Assembly: GCA_935421135.1 (NCBI GenBank)
Contig: OW285187.1
Span: 28,024,429 to 28,088,428 of the forward strand
Direction of reading: 5' to 3'
Source of the DNA: Bugulina stolonifera
Taxonomy: Eukaryota > Bryozoa > Gymnolaemata > Cheilostomatida > Bugulidae
DNA length: 64,000 bases
In this document: positions 40,538 to 53,066 of the stretch, in pieces
How positions within the stretch are numbered: the stretch's first letter is position 1
Layout of the letters: the number at the start of each line of letters is the position of its first letter
Program-made: the position numbers and the translations under genes
The notes under the pieces: model-generated
Told to the model about the DNA's origin: nothing
The model's input: only the letters and a program-made list of their open reading frames with translations
The model's database searches: none

Positions 40538-42372
40538 ATGCCTAATACAGACAGAGTGGAAGAAGAGTACAGTCGAAATGAGGCGGCTGACAATCATTGG
40601 TATATTATCAACAATGCAGTTTATGATCTCACTGACTTTATGTCCAAGGTAGGTAGCTTATGTTGCGCAATGGCAGGCATACTGATATACTCTAGTGACC
40701 TTCTTGGTATTATCATATTGACAGTGATGGGGCTTTAACATTCAAAATAACAAACTAATTTATGAAATAATATTGGTAATTAACCCAGCCGATTTTCCGA
40801 AATGCCAAAATTCCTCACGCACTCTAGTACAATGTACATGTACCTGTAGTCAGGCTTGCCAAGTGTTCATTTTGGGGGTAAAGAGACATTTAGAAAAAGA
40901 CAGTTCAAAGCAGGCCGTTTGAAACTGAGTAGATTATATTTAGAAGAACACAGCTCACAAATAATTAAATTTTTTAGTGTTCTACAAGTTAGTAGCAGTA
41001 AAAAACAAAAAAATATAATATTAAAAATTAGTTGAAATCTGAGGGTTGGAGGTTTAGAGTCTTGAACTGGCAGTTTTCCAAACGTTGGTTTCAAAACATC
41101 AGTCGCAAATTCCATTTTGAGTGGGGTACCAAATTTTGAGTTGAAAATCAGGGAGACTTGGTAAGCCTGCGTGTAGTACAGGTAATCAGGTAATGAATGG
41201 CATTAGAAATGATTGTAATCTGATGATAGTGAATCATTTGTACAAGGGAAGACAAAGTCACTAGGGTGCACAATCTATGGTGAAATACTAATATTATCTT
41301 ACATCTATACCAATGTTGTAGCACCCAGGTGGAAGAGAGATCTTATTGGAACATAGTGGACAAGATTGTACTCAAGTCTTCCTAGACAAGCCCCATTCTA
41401 TGCACGCCGTCCAACTTTTAGCCAAGTATAAAATTGGGGAAATCATTCAGGTAACAACCAATCACATCTGGTCTACAATATACACAAGCAGGTTCTTAAA
41501 AATATGAATGTAGATGAATAGATTGTCTAAGATTGGTAGAACAAACCAGACGTGACAAGACATGACTGAATTTCTGATTGGAGACTTGTTAGACAAGCAA
41601 TTATTTTTAAGTTTTGGTACAAATAGAGTATGTAAAAGTTTACTGATAAACAAAACAATTCTCTTTCCAATCTTGTTGTTGGATGCAAAGGTGGACTGTT
41701 CCTGCCAGTGTCCCCCCCCCCCCCCCCCAAGAAATGAAGGGTCTATTTAGTACCAAACAAATGTTTTTTTACTTGTAGCAAGAAAGGATTGAGTGACTGC
41801 TGATAAGTTGTTCTCCAGAGAAACTGAATTTATAATATTATTGTATTTTTCATGTTAATCTCTAATGAGTTTGACAGTTTTTGCGTGCCAAATTTCTGCC
41901 TTGTTTTGCCAAACAGTATTCCCACAATACACATTGCAGTCAGTGTACATTACAGAATTTTACAGCTTTTATGCATCAATTTTCTCACTTGTTTTGCCAA
42001 ATGGTATTCAGATGACAGGCTTTGCATATTGTGGTTGGTGCTCATGTATAATCTAACCACAGACTTTTAATAGTCCCTGATTTTGATAGACAATCAAAGT
42101 ATTTAGTGCTTTATGATACCATGGTTACTATAATGGTTTATACTGATCAAGTCCATGGCCATTTATGACATTGAATATCTATTTTTCAATTACAACTCCT
42201 ATTCTTGTTTGTTAATGAAATCAAGCTCTTTTGGTGACAAATCCCAGTTAGAATCTCTTTTATTAACTATTTTTAAATATAAAATAAAAAAGACAACCAT
42301 ATGGTATCAAAATCCTATTTCCAGCCCATGTGGTTAGAATGGTTAGAATGCAGTCTATACAATGAGTCATGA
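40538..42372 (+). CDS. Small cytochrome-b5-fold heme protein
   Basis: Exons 40538-40648, 41322-41450 and probably 42325-42372. Exon 1 reads MPNTDRVEEEYSRNEAADNH then WYIINNAVYDLTDFMSK; exon 2 HPGGREILLEHSGQDCTQVF then LDKPHSMHAVQLLAKYKIGE and IIQ. This is the cytochrome b5 fold, with both axial heme histidines visible: the one in HPGG (residue 38) and the one in KPHS (residue 60). The start ATG was chosen because it aligns with the ATG of the decayed copy at 32361. The third exon (PMWLEWLECSLYNES) follows a good CTATTTCCAG acceptor in phase, but is short and unsupported by homology. The result is about 95 aa with no membrane anchor, unlike microsomal b5. It should be a soluble electron carrier; the partner is unknown. 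The stop lies 87 bp from the stop of the convergent MPPE1. Confidence 0.75.
41712..41728 (+). repeat. Poly-C tract (17 C)
   Basis: A run of 17 cytosines sits in the second intron of the cytochrome b5 gene. It is probably length-variable, and the assembly may be uncertain here. Confidence 0.8.
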
Positions 42373-42459
42373 GCTAAAACCTCCAGAATCACAATGACAT
42401 GAGCCGCAGCGAGATCTCGCAAAAGAACTAATTCTGGAACCTATTAGTTCTGGGTCTGG

Positions 42460-45400
42460 TCACTTAACCTTGGTACTGGAAGGCACCCTCTGTGCCCACA
42501 TTGTTAATAACCAGTGTATAATATTGTAGACTATATATATAATTGCCAGAAGTATAGCAGCAGTATAAACCAGATATACTGTGTTCTCATTGGGCATGAA
42601 ACATCTGTTGATTTCATATTCTTCTGCTGTCAAACTCGCCTACAAGAAGGAAGTTTATGTAGTTATTATGTGAAGGCTATGTTCTGCATATGATAAATGT
42701 AGTAATTATCAAATTCTCTGCAAATTGAGATAAATATGGTGAAAGAAATGAGACTGGAAATCCTCTGTCACTACACTCATAAAGTATGTAAAAATACTAT
42801 AATACATGTATAATACTACCTAACCTGTAAAATACTACTAGTTATACAGTAATGCTGCTTTACATGCCACTTACTATCAGCATAATAATTATATTTCAAC
42901 CTATCAATGGATAACATAATAATATGTACTACTAGATTCTAGAATAAACAGGTCACCAAAGAAATCAATAGTCACAGGAATTCCACTAACTCTTCAACCA
43001 TGATTATATTATTATTATAACAATCATGTTGTAAATTAGCTTTATGATTGATAAATCAATATGTTTACTCAATACAAATAATATCAATGAACATAACCTT
43101 GCATTTATGCAGTTACACTAAAGGCAGAGGTGATTGGCTAAATATTAATCAAGGCCACTATTAGACTGGATTGCCTATAGAGCCTGCCAATGAACAACAA
43201 AGTAAAGTAGCTCTGCAGAGCCTAACTACTCTATTTTATCTTATATTATAATGCTTACCAACAAAAAGCTGGGACTCTTGATATTTCTCCAACTAAAAGA
43301 AGGGACGCTCCATTCTTCCACCCCATTTGTATGTTTCCGGAGACAAAAGAAGTGGGTGTGCCCACTGATAATTAATCTGGGTTTAATGCTGCCCATTAAC
43401 TGTAACATAAAATAAGAAAAACCAAAATATACAAACATTTTACTAATTCCCCAGTCATTACACACATGAATATTTACATAACATCACTTACTATTATTAG
43501 CAAATATATACTCTATCCTGGGCACTATTTACCCATAAGGTACACAATTAGTAGAATTGAATGAGTTGTCCTCTCCTTGACCCAAGGCTATGCAGGAGAG
43601 GACAACTAAGAATTCAATAGATAAGAATTCACTCATAAAATAGGCAAATCCACCAGGAACAGCGGAGCACATAATATAGAACTGAAGTGAGCAGGGGAAA
43701 GTGTTTGGAGGCTTTATAAAAAGAGGACGTGAGTGGGAAATTGAGAGGGCTGAGAGAGAGGGGGGAGAGGTGCCCTAATCCCACCTTTTGTGAAGCCTCA
43801 GGGGAAAGACAGTCAAACTTGACTCTAAACTTGTCATATTTATATTCCTCTGGGGTGGAGTCTATTCCTTCACATAAACCATCTGACTCTCTGTACATTG
43901 GGAAATGCTACAATAATATAAAATAGAATGGCTAGTTATTTGCAGGCTGAGAAAAGTTCTCATTGGGTTGTATTTATTCAACCCTCACAATATTACATCA
44001 CTCAGACACATGAAAAACAGACCAAACAAAATCGCTAAGACAAACTTAATTAATTGGTTGTCAAACATTCTATTGCTATTTTATTCGCTTGAAATGAAAA
44101 GAATTTGAACTTATTAACAAGTAGTCTAATTTATGAATAAAAACACCTGGAGTACAATGCATATTACAAACTGTTTACCAACCTGTAGTAATATAGGGGG
44201 TGAATATGGAAACTTATCTGCATATTTCTCACAGCTGGTTGAACCCATCCACTTGACCTGAAGGAGACACATTAATTATTATGAACACAGACCATTATGA
44301 GATGGGAGTTGTGCTACCATCACCTGTTCTGGGCAAGAAAATACAACTCCATAGTACTACATAGTGATTGGTGCAGTGCAGTAAGATGACTGGATGATGG
44401 CCTTGAGAGAGATGTGGAGATGATATTAGATATCGCCCACTATCATGACAAGACCGACACATGCGATTGTAGGAGTGCGACTAAGCAGAAATTGGGCTGC
44501 GCATGTAAAAACACAGATTAGGCAAAACCAGGTTCATGTAGTGCAGGAATGACTTGAAGTGTGAACTCACAGCGGAACATTGCAGTTGATGGGATAAGTT
44601 ATCTAAATGTCTCTCTGCTTTTCTACACATTCTGCAGTTATCTCCTTCAAATGCCATGCTGTTAACGGTGATAAAAGACAAGTCCTTGTGCCTCACATGC
44701 TGTACAGAGTCTGATGAGTTTACAGCTGATATAAATCTCTCCAGTTTATGAGAATTGATCCTGGAATACAACATGAACAAACATGTTCACCTCTATATTA
44801 ACCATACTACTTTGGCATTCAAGCAACATTCATATACTAAACAAATTCATGTCATGTGGCCAGATATCTATTTCAGTTCATGGAATCCCTATACGATACA
44901 ACATATCCTGCAGTGGCCATAACTTACATATAATGGAAGCCTACATCATGGTTGCCCATCACAGATACTAATTTAACAGAGTCGGAGTGTGCAAACATCT
45001 TATAGAACCTAGAAACATCATGTTGGAAGGCCTCATCACTGCTCCACTTTCCGTCATCAAACAAGTCACCTACAGATAGTAGTACACATAGCTTATCAGG
45101 TTTACATACAGTAAGTCTAACTTCATATATAATGTACCATGAATAGTCACCAGGAGTCGTACGTATACTACAATTGAGACAACTGCACACGAGGATTCAC
45201 ATGTACGTAAGTCTGAGTCTACATGTATCTGTTCGCCTACTCAATTAAAAACCAGCAGGACTAATATAATGTAATATCAACAGGTTCTGTTGTGCTTATA
45301 TGAAGCCCATCCAATCACACAACAGAGTGCAGTTTTTGGCATTAGTTTAATATGAATTTTAAAGTGTCCCCTTTACTTAAATCTTAGTCATCCTACCAAG

Positions 45401-45825
45401 AACAAGTAGAAACCGAGTATACGTACCTAGAATAAACACTATCTCAGGTTTCAGCAGTTGCATACTAGTTTGGAATGTTCTTTGCATCTGCCATTCCCTA
45501 TAAAGGTATATACACGCACATGCACTATTTTATTGTACTTGCACAGTAAGCTGGTTGCAATGTATGGAATCAAATATACATTTACAAATCCAACATTTCA
45601 TGTATTATAGCAGTGTAAATACCTTCTTAGACGATCCCACCAATGACCTCTAGGTCCAAGCAAGTGAGGGTCTGATATGAACATCGCCCGAGTGCTGTCA
45701 CCCTGTGAGACAGGCCACCGGCAGCGCGACAGCACAATATAGTAGACTAAGAATTCGTTGTATATAAAAGTAGCAAGTAAGAAGCCGAGCAACTGCACCC
45801 CTCTTCTCCATACCAACCTATTCAT
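42460..45825 (-). CDS. MPPE1: MPPE1/PGAP5 metallophosphoesterase of GPI-anchor remodelling
   Basis: Exons in transcript order: 45825-45623, 45497-45427, 45069-44928, 44760-44571, 44257-44183, 43907-43785, 43399-43259, 42639-42460; phase is kept, 374 aa (human about 396). An N-terminal membrane segment spans residues 10-32. All calcineurin-like metal motifs are present: FISDPHLL (D52, H54), ILGDLFDDGKW, VMGNHDVGFHY and LIISGHTHFF. EWQMQRTFQTSMQLLKPE, LSPEASQK and VPSFSWRN are family hallmarks. A second membrane segment (YLVYTAAILLAIIYIVY) lies near the C-terminus. PGAP5 removes a side-chain ethanolamine phosphate from GPI anchors in the ER exit pathway. Start: ATG 45825 directly follows a CTCTTTTAG acceptor at 45832, so a 5' UTR exon probably lies further upstream. 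The C-terminus ends STKVK, not a canonical dilysine signal. Confidence 0.92.
43563..43607. repeat. Near-perfect GAGTTGTCCTCTCC mini-hairpin in an MPPE1 intron
   Basis: GAGTTGTCCTCTCC (43563-43576) and GGAGAGGACAACT (43595-43607) pair over 13 bp without mismatch, with an 18-bp loop. This is the clearest two-armed member of the family. Confidence 0.75.
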
Positions 45826-45831
45826 AGTCAC

Positions 45832-48490
45832 CTAAAAGAGATGAATTGGGTGACAGCTTACACTGATTATTGCTGGTTGTCAAAGTTTATGATTGCAATA
45901 CAAAAGTAAATCTAATGAAGGGTCACCAAATAGTAACTATACTTAGGTTAGACAAGCAAGCTTGCCAATATACACGCAGTACACTCGAATTCATCAACCT
46001 ATAAAGATTTACTCGTACACTTATCCCAAGAAGGCTAATGATATGAAATGCTCAAAAATGGATACAAGTAATGGAAATAGAATCATAAGCAAAATGATTA
46101 TTACATTCTCTTGTTAGCTTACAATATTATTGTGATGGTTTGATGGGAGACCGTTAACCATAAGGTGATGGCAATGAACAGATGTGGACTATTTGGTTAA
46201 TAAAAAGCTACAACCCAGATCTTTTATTACTTTTAAAAGGCTTTCAGTAATTCAAATAGTTACAACATCAATATGCAGTACTTACCTTGATTTCTGCTTT
46301 ACAGGAAAATTAGAAATGCGTGTTTGTCTGCCATTTAGTTGCACAGTTATTTTGAGTATAATTATCCTATTTATTGTACTTCTGATGTTGCAACTGTTGT
46401 TTGACGAGCTTACTATATATTAGTTTCCTCTGCTTGAGTAGTTACACTATTCACTGTCCCATAGCTAAATGGCAACTTTCAACAATGCGTTTTCATACCG
46501 TTGTCCTGCAAATGTGATACATAACTTGTTGCCTATCTGCAGTGTTGTAGCTTAGTACAACTTATATTAACTAGAAAGCCGTCATGTTAAAACTTGTCTT
46601 CCCTCAATTATATCCACAGTTGAAGCAAATGAAAATTCATGCATACATGCACATAGATGTACAACTACATCTATAGTATTATCTGTGAAGTAGGCATCCA
46701 AGTCATTATACAAAATGAGCTGATCAAACTCATGCCTAATCCAAACCAATGATGAAATTCCCTTAGAGTTTAAATTAGGCAAGTCCACAGCATAATGAAA
46801 ATAGCAATTAATAAAATATATCATAATCAGTTCATTATCAATATGAATATGAGCAAAGGATAATTAGTAAATGTTTAATTAATAATATAAATCATTAAAT
46901 AAATACAATTATTAGTTCATACTAAATTGCCATGTGCTTGTAGTCTAAACTTTCCTTATCTTATAACTATAACATATGTACATACATTTGATCTCAAACT
47001 TATTATTAAAATACTATAATTACCATATGATATTATACTCGATTTTTTTTACATTCATAGACTAAGTTCCTGAGTCAAAGCTGGAGGCTGGTGTTAAAGA
47101 CTGGGACGACTAAAGGTTAAAGATGGCCTGTACTGAAATTCCGAGGTTGCAAACTGCATACACCATTAGAAAGCCTAGTAGCAGCTGGGCCAGTGAGCAC
47201 AATACCAGCTGGGCTACATGATGTCATTGTAGGTTTCAGCTCTGTTCAAACTAGTGAATTACATAATTGTAGAGAGCGAATGACAGACCACACACCAGTG
47301 TTCTAAGTGTGGTTATACGGGAGTATACGGTGTGTACCCACCTCAATTTTAGTGGTTATACGGCCAGCAGGCGTGTACACTCATTTTAATAACTAGTTTT
47401 CCCCATACACTGCCACACACCATGTTATTATAAACAGGAAATTTTAACTGAGATTTTATCCTTGTTATGCTAGGAGGATCACAAAATGAAAAATAGATAT
47501 ATAGATAACTCCTACTGATGACATAATTGTAGGCATTCTAGAAATTTGAGGCTACATTTTTAGCAATTTAGCATCTATTAGCTTAGTTTAAATATGTTTA
47601 GCTTATAGAAGTATCAAGTAATGCAAACATAGTCTGTTTGCAGAAAAAAAACACTGAAATTTTTAGTACAGCACAGTCGAGTGGAGTACAGTATAAGACT
47701 AGTAAGTAAGCTTTTTAACTTTCCTCAAATACAATCAACATATACATGCTTACCTCTTCTTCTTTAGCACATACTAGAGCATGCAGGAAGTGGTACGCCT
47801 CTATTAATTTCAATCCTTAGCCAGCTTAATATTGTCAGTGTATGTCACTCATCGTGTGACATAGACTGACAATACTAAGCTGGCTAAGGCTGGTTTTTTT
47901 CTGCAAACAGACTATGTGTCATTGTGTGCATTACTTGATACTTCTATAAACTAAACATATTTAAACTAAGCTAATAGATGCCTCAAATGCTAGTTGCTTT
48001 AAATACCACAGTATGTGTATGATAGGAAATTAATACTATGCATCTAACCACGGGAAACTTCATACACAGTTTATTACATTATATTATTTATTGGCTCTTG
48101 TCATAAACAATAATAATTATAATCATAATAATCTATAATGATTTTTATTTTATAATAATTATAATAAATGCTTGCCTCCTCTCTTTTTTTTCTTCTCTTT
48201 GTTTATTTATTTATTCTCTCCTATAAGTTGTATATAATATACATTTATATGTGGTCAACAAGTTACTTTTAACAAATGTTATCTGTAATCTTTTAGAAAA
48301 CCCCAATAAATGTAAGTATAAGTTTAGTTTGAGTTTAGCACATTTCCCCCATTGATTGATCAAAACGAAAGTACGGATATGGTGAACGGAAACAAAGCGT
48401 AGTCTCCGCCCTGAGGATAGTTGGACTCCACCTATTTGGCACACCGCCAACAAATTTTGGCTGCCAATGGTTTGCCGGCAAACAATCTAA
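45832..48490. other. Gene-free region with AT-rich and inverted-repeat DNA
   Basis: I see no coding exon between MPPE1 and the GINS2 promoter. A noncoding first exon of MPPE1 may lie here. At 47295-47405 a TGGTTATACGG word occurs twice near GTGTGTAC/GTGTACAC words. A large inverted repeat lies at 47571-47982. Confidence 0.45.
47571..47982. repeat. Nested inverted repeats (fold-back structure)
   Basis: The outer arms 47571-47652 and 47892-47982 are reverse complements with a few changes (GCATCTATTAGCTTAGTTTA to GTCTGTTTGCAGAAAAAAA). Between them a second pair, 47815-47847 and 47853-47889, forms a near-perfect hairpin: CCTTAGCCAGCTTA-ATATTGTCAG against CTGACAATACTAAGCTGGC. The loop is only about 5 bp (TCATC). 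No reading frame or target duplication was recognised. It resembles a fold-back or MITE insertion, possibly one element inside another. Confidence 0.75.
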
Positions 48491-48651
48491 CCCAATCAGC
48501 GCATGCGTGGTCTTTTCGCGCGCATTCAAATTTACAAACGTTCTGGAGTAGGCCGGTTGTGCGTAGTTGTGTCAGCCTGTTTAATTACCAAAACACCTTA
48601 CAATCACTTGTTAGCGGCGGTCATTTCGAGTCAATTGGAATTCTGGAGAAA
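48491..48651 (+). promoter_or_regulatory. GINS2 promoter (CCAAT, NRF1-like, E2F-like) and probable 5' UTR exon
   Basis: Within 32 bp lie CCCAATCAGC (CCAAT box, 48491-48500), GCGCATGCGT (NRF1-like palindrome, 48499-48508) and CTTTTCGCGCGC (E2F-like, 48511-48522). This is the most CpG-rich spot nearby. About 130 bp further on, GAAA|GTAAGT at 48652 is a strong donor, so 48530-48651 is probably a noncoding first exon. It would be joined to an exon starting near 49834, after GTATAG. E2F control is typical of replication genes. MPPE1, divergent on the minus side, could share the patch. Confidence 0.55.
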
Positions 48652-49908
48652 GTAAGTTAACTTAATCTTATTGACATTGGGAATATATTTTGCAAACACT
48701 CGCTTACCAACGCTGAAACAATATTTAAAATCAAATCTGCCATTGAACATGAAAATAAAATTTTTAATGATGAATTATCTTATGATTTTAATTTAAATAC
48801 AAAAATAAAAATAATATTTATAGTATTTGCCATAGATAAGACTTAGATTTGTTATTAAATTTAATGACTGATTTAACAACCATCTTATCTAATCCTATCA
48901 ATGATTATGATATTAATATTATATTTTATATTATATTTATAATAATTATAAGTTGCAAGTATTGTATAGAATAGTTAGTAGTAGGCCTATAAATAAGTAA
49001 TAGTTACAATATCAATTTATCAATCGAATCTAGGGCCTTTGGCTATTTATTTCACTACTAAAAAATAAACTAGAACTATTCAACTAACACATTATTATAC
49101 AATAACAATGGAATAAAAATACATGCACAACAGAACAACAATATTTTATTAATATGTCAATATACAATTACAATAGCTATAAAATAATAATTACAATTAA
49201 TAATACAATAACAATATGCCCTTGAGTAATTAATTGAATAGATCTCTTATTAATTATGATTATCAAATCATAATCTTTAATCTTCAACTCATACGACTGA
49301 TGACAAACTTAATCGTATCTAGAACTCTTCTCTAAGGATTTTTTATCATTGTCACTAATTACATTCACTGTGCCTGTGAGTCCCTCTTTGACTGAACTAA
49401 ATGGTGGTGCCACGGTCGTATGCTCGTTCGAACTTGGCTATATAATTTATGTTATCTGACAACATCGTAATATAAGTCTGCGTCAAATAATAATTATTGT
49501 ATTGGAATATTACTTCGTGAGATTTGACTCCATTCTATGCATAGGATAACTGACATTAAATGTGTTGTCAGTATGAAGGTATGATCTGTAGTCTTCATTT
49601 ATCTGTTCTTATCAAGATGGATTGAGCATGAAGACAATGTGAAATGTGCACCATTCAGCGGATACTGTACGTCACACAGTAGATATCTGCTGTTTTATGC
49701 TTTCATTACAATACTTTTTTGTTTGTGTGAGCTATGTACATGTATGTTGTCCTAAGTAATCCATTGTTTTGCTTCACAATATCTTCATGTTATTAGTATA
49801 TTCTTGCTCATATACGACCATTGTATTTGTATAGGTTTGGTGCAAGTGAATTAACGTGTGGTTCTGGTCAAAAATCTATCTATAGATGAAGAAGTAAAAT
49901 ATTGCATT

Positions 49909-51924
49909 ATGGTTAACAGATTGAGCCCTGCAGAAATAGAGTTTCTGGCTGAGAAACAGATGGTATCGATTACTCCAAAATTCACGCAAAACCATGTGAT
50001 TTATTTAATTTCTGTAAGTATTCTTGTTGGCACTATTGTATCTCCGCAGAAATGTTATATAGTCGTTTCGGTGCAAATCTGCTCAAAAATGTACTGTGTG
50101 TTGATATTGTTGAAGATGTCCATGCATTTGTATGATCTTGTTCTAAAAGCTTTGTGGTCTGACTGGCTTTTGCTGACTGCATTTAAATATCACCTCGTGC
50201 ACATCATTGTATATTGATTATGATTGAATCTGCACTACAAATTTTAGGGTAACATTGGACCTTTTGTCTCGGGTCTCCCAACACAAGTTCCTTTATGGCT
50301 AGCCATAAACTTGCGACAGCGTCTCAAATGTGACGTCATCCTACCGGACTGGTTGTCAATAGGTGAGTATCTGAATAACTACTACAGTTTTGTCATCTCC
50401 ATGCAGTTCCTGCAGACTGCTGTTAGTTCTGTGATTCCATGCTTACGGAGGACAGGCTATCTTATCCCCTGGTAACTTTCTGTGCCTTGCTACAGCCTAA
50501 TGACAAGCACAAATTGCTATCAGGTGATGATGTTGTCACTATAACTGTTGCACGTCTACAACCAACTATGCAGTTTAATTCATCGGAAATACAATCCATT
50601 TCAATTAAGACACGAATGCAGCTTTATTTATATTTCATGCTGCATGGCCTGCCTAGGTTGGCTTGATTTATGTGTTGCTGGCCTTTGATCTGAGCTAGCA
50701 CCAGGTAAATCAAGGTAACCTTGCATTCTAATCAAATCGCTGCTGATACCTCACCGCACTCTTCACACGTGTGTGTGCTTAGTCGATAACTACAGGGGCG
50801 TGTAGTTGTAGCAAGTTGAAGCTGAGCTGGTATCGGTCTGTGAATGGCTGTATATCACATGCACAAATTGATACCATGTTCTGTTTTGTCTCTGCTTACT
50901 CTTGTAGTAGTTCTCAGCTTCTAGAAATCCGGATCCCCTGCCAGAGACGCTTGTGTAATCCATTATATAATATATTACATATACATAGTCAACACTATGT
51001 ATATGGTATATGGTCATACTATGTATATGTATTGTCAGTCATCTACAATGTACTATACTGGTTCCTTCTCTTGTTTATGGTGTTACGCGATTGGTGTCAG
51101 TAGATATTGTGTTACTGTTGTTGAATTTAATGAAGTTGCAAATATTTTTAACAAAGTACTGTAAGTTAGTTTAATCATTACCTGCCTTACCCACATGATT
51201 GTGAATGACTACATGTACTGATGCTATCATACTTCTAGTATATTTATGGGTGTGTTATTGTTTATAGTGCTGCAGGACATTATCCTCTACTTGTACTGAA
51301 TACTGTTATAATATAGCAATGTGGTGATAACTCCTGTAGATTCTCTGGAAGCCAAAAAGACAGCGGAGACGGAATCAGCTCTATTCAGTCCGCCTCCTCA
51401 CACTCATTATATGGAAATGTCAAGGTTACTCCTGCAATTGTAAGTACATGCTACATGTAAAATACATATGTTGTACCCATGCTTTATACTGATTATGTAT
51501 TAGTTCGCCGTTTTTCCTTAACAGTATTAGTTGCAAGTGTTATAAACTGTTGGGAAATCATGGTATGGTGGATAATGTTGACTATATTCTTGTATTCTTT
51601 AGTGCTGTTGATGATGTACCCCAAGCCGATGAACTCAGAACTCTGATCAAAGATATTTGGGACTTGCGAATAGCAAAACTACGTAACAGTATAGACTTAT
51701 TCATGTCTAGTGACTCAATGGTGGCCAGAGTAAATAACCTGACTGTTATGGAAATTAACTATGCTAGGGAATTCCTTAGTGAAGCTCTATCTGTTCGACA
51801 GAAACTGAGAACCAATCAAAATCTTAACTTTACTCTCGGTGACTCGCAGCTTTTTGACTCGCGTCTCAATGACTCCAGATTCTCTTCCACTGGCTCCACC
51901 CATTTGGATTCTGACACATTGTGA
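49909..51924 (+). CDS. GINS2: GINS complex subunit 2 (PSF2)
   Basis: Exons 49909-50013, 50248-50362, 51340-51439, 51603-51924; phase is kept, 213 aa. It aligns throughout with PSF2: LSPAEIEFLAEKQMVSITPK, GNIGPFVSGLPTQVPLWLAI (then NLRQRLKCDVILPDWL), FSPPPHTHYMEMSRLLLQ, VPQADELRTLIKDIWDLRIA (then KLR) and NNLTVMEINYAREFLSEAL. GINS (SLD5, PSF1, PSF2, PSF3) joins MCM2-7 and CDC45 in the replicative helicase and is needed for initiation and elongation. The C-terminal tail after the conserved core (SQLFDSRLNDSRFSSTGSTH) is a Ser/Asp-rich extension beyond the human 185 aa, with a repeated FDSRLNDSRF-type phrase. AATAAA at 52032-52037 is the likely poly(A) signal. Confidence 0.94.
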
Positions 51925-52031
51925 ACATCTTTATGCTGATTTTTATGGTACTGTTATTTCATGTTTGTGCAATACAATTTTATTTTTATTACATATTTTT
52001 ATATTTTACATTCTAGACCTGATTTATCTGT

Positions 52032-52037
52032 AATAAA
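52032..52037 (+). terminator. GINS2 poly(A) signal
   Basis: Canonical AATAAA 107 bp after the GINS2 stop codon. Confidence 0.65.
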
Positions 52038-52622
52038 AATTGAACATTGTCTTTGTGTTAGTTCCTTACTGACTGGTTGGACCCATTTACATTAATATGC
52101 AGCAAAAAATCACACAGTAGCCTATAGCATTCCAAACACTAGGCTGTTGCCAGTTGGTCAGTGTGAAATTTTTAAAAATTGTAATGTGTGTAATTGCATG
52201 TGTAACCACAGTCAACCTTGTGAACATCACACTCTCTGCTTTCTAAATTTGGGTAATGGTTTGTTAGATGGAAGTAATACAGATTTTCCAAGTAGCCTAT
52301 TGGATTCGGTCTTGCTTGCAGGGCAGATACCAATGATGGGTTGATAATCTGGAAGACAGGTGACAACTCGGGTGAAATACTGTGATTTCCTAGTGTTTTT
52401 GCATTACTTAGTAGTTTGACTGCAAATTTAGCAGCTTCTCGAAACAAAATTAGGTTTGCTTCAACTCTGTGGTTGAACTGTAGAAGTCACTTGTCTTTGA
52501 TGTGGGAGCAAGCAAGATTGCAAAAGTACATGATTGTACACGAAGTAGGGCGTGTTTGTCAGAAGTTGTCCGCTCGAGTATTACCTTAGTTGAAGCGCGA
52601 ATCAGCAGTATTGCACCAGCTG

Positions 52623-52690
52623 ATTGGATGAGCACTGTGTAAATAAATATTACGTCAAAGGCGCCAATCGTTACGCGAGGACACCACGTG
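52623..52690 (+). promoter_or_regulatory. Promoter-like cluster upstream of the large unknown gene
   Basis: A GC-richer patch in AT-rich surroundings holds ATTGG (inverted CCAAT, 52623-52627), TACGTCA (CRE-like, 52651-52657), GGCGCCAAT (52660-52668) and CACGTG (E-box, 52685-52690). The first coding exon found downstream begins at 54518, so one or more noncoding exons would be needed. The region 52700-54500 is otherwise AT-rich without coding signal. Confidence 0.4.
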
Positions 52691-52937
52691 TCGCAGTTAC
52701 AGTATGTTTTAGAGTTAGACGATGAAAACTACTGTAATGTGAATGTGCGAGTTGTAACTGTTCGACTTGATTGTGTTTAGTTCATTTAACAATGCAGTTT
52801 TTTCTTTTGTAGTGTGTTCCATTCATTAGTGAGTAATGGAATTCTTAACTGGTCAGGCTCGAGACTGAAAGATCCCAAGTTAAAATGAAATAATTAAGTT
52901 ATATTTTATCATTAGATTATTATATTTTATTATTATC

Positions 52938-53066
52938 ATTTAAATTAATTTTAATTTTACTATTATAAAAAGTGATAATATTATGTTGAATTATTTATAA
53001 TAATTATAAATAATTCAACATAATATTATCATTTTTTATAATAGTAAAATTAAAATTAATTTAAAT
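52938..53066. repeat. 129-bp near-perfect AT-rich palindrome
   Basis: ATTTAAATTAATTTTAATTT at 52938 reads to a centre near 53002 and returns as its reverse complement, ending at 53066. The arms are about 64 bp with a single clear mismatch (AAAAAGTGAT against ATCATTTTTT) and almost no spacer. It could extrude a cruciform or be a fold-back element. Target duplications were not recognised. Confidence 0.85.

Noticed and set aside
43563..43607. MicroRNA precursor
   Set aside because: The stem is only 13 bp and the hairpin 45 nt, too short for an animal pre-miRNA; a repeat origin is more likely.
45598..45831. MPPE1 start two codons further upstream (45831)
   Set aside because: The codon there is GTG, and it lies directly after a splice acceptor; ATG 45825 is the first real start codon.
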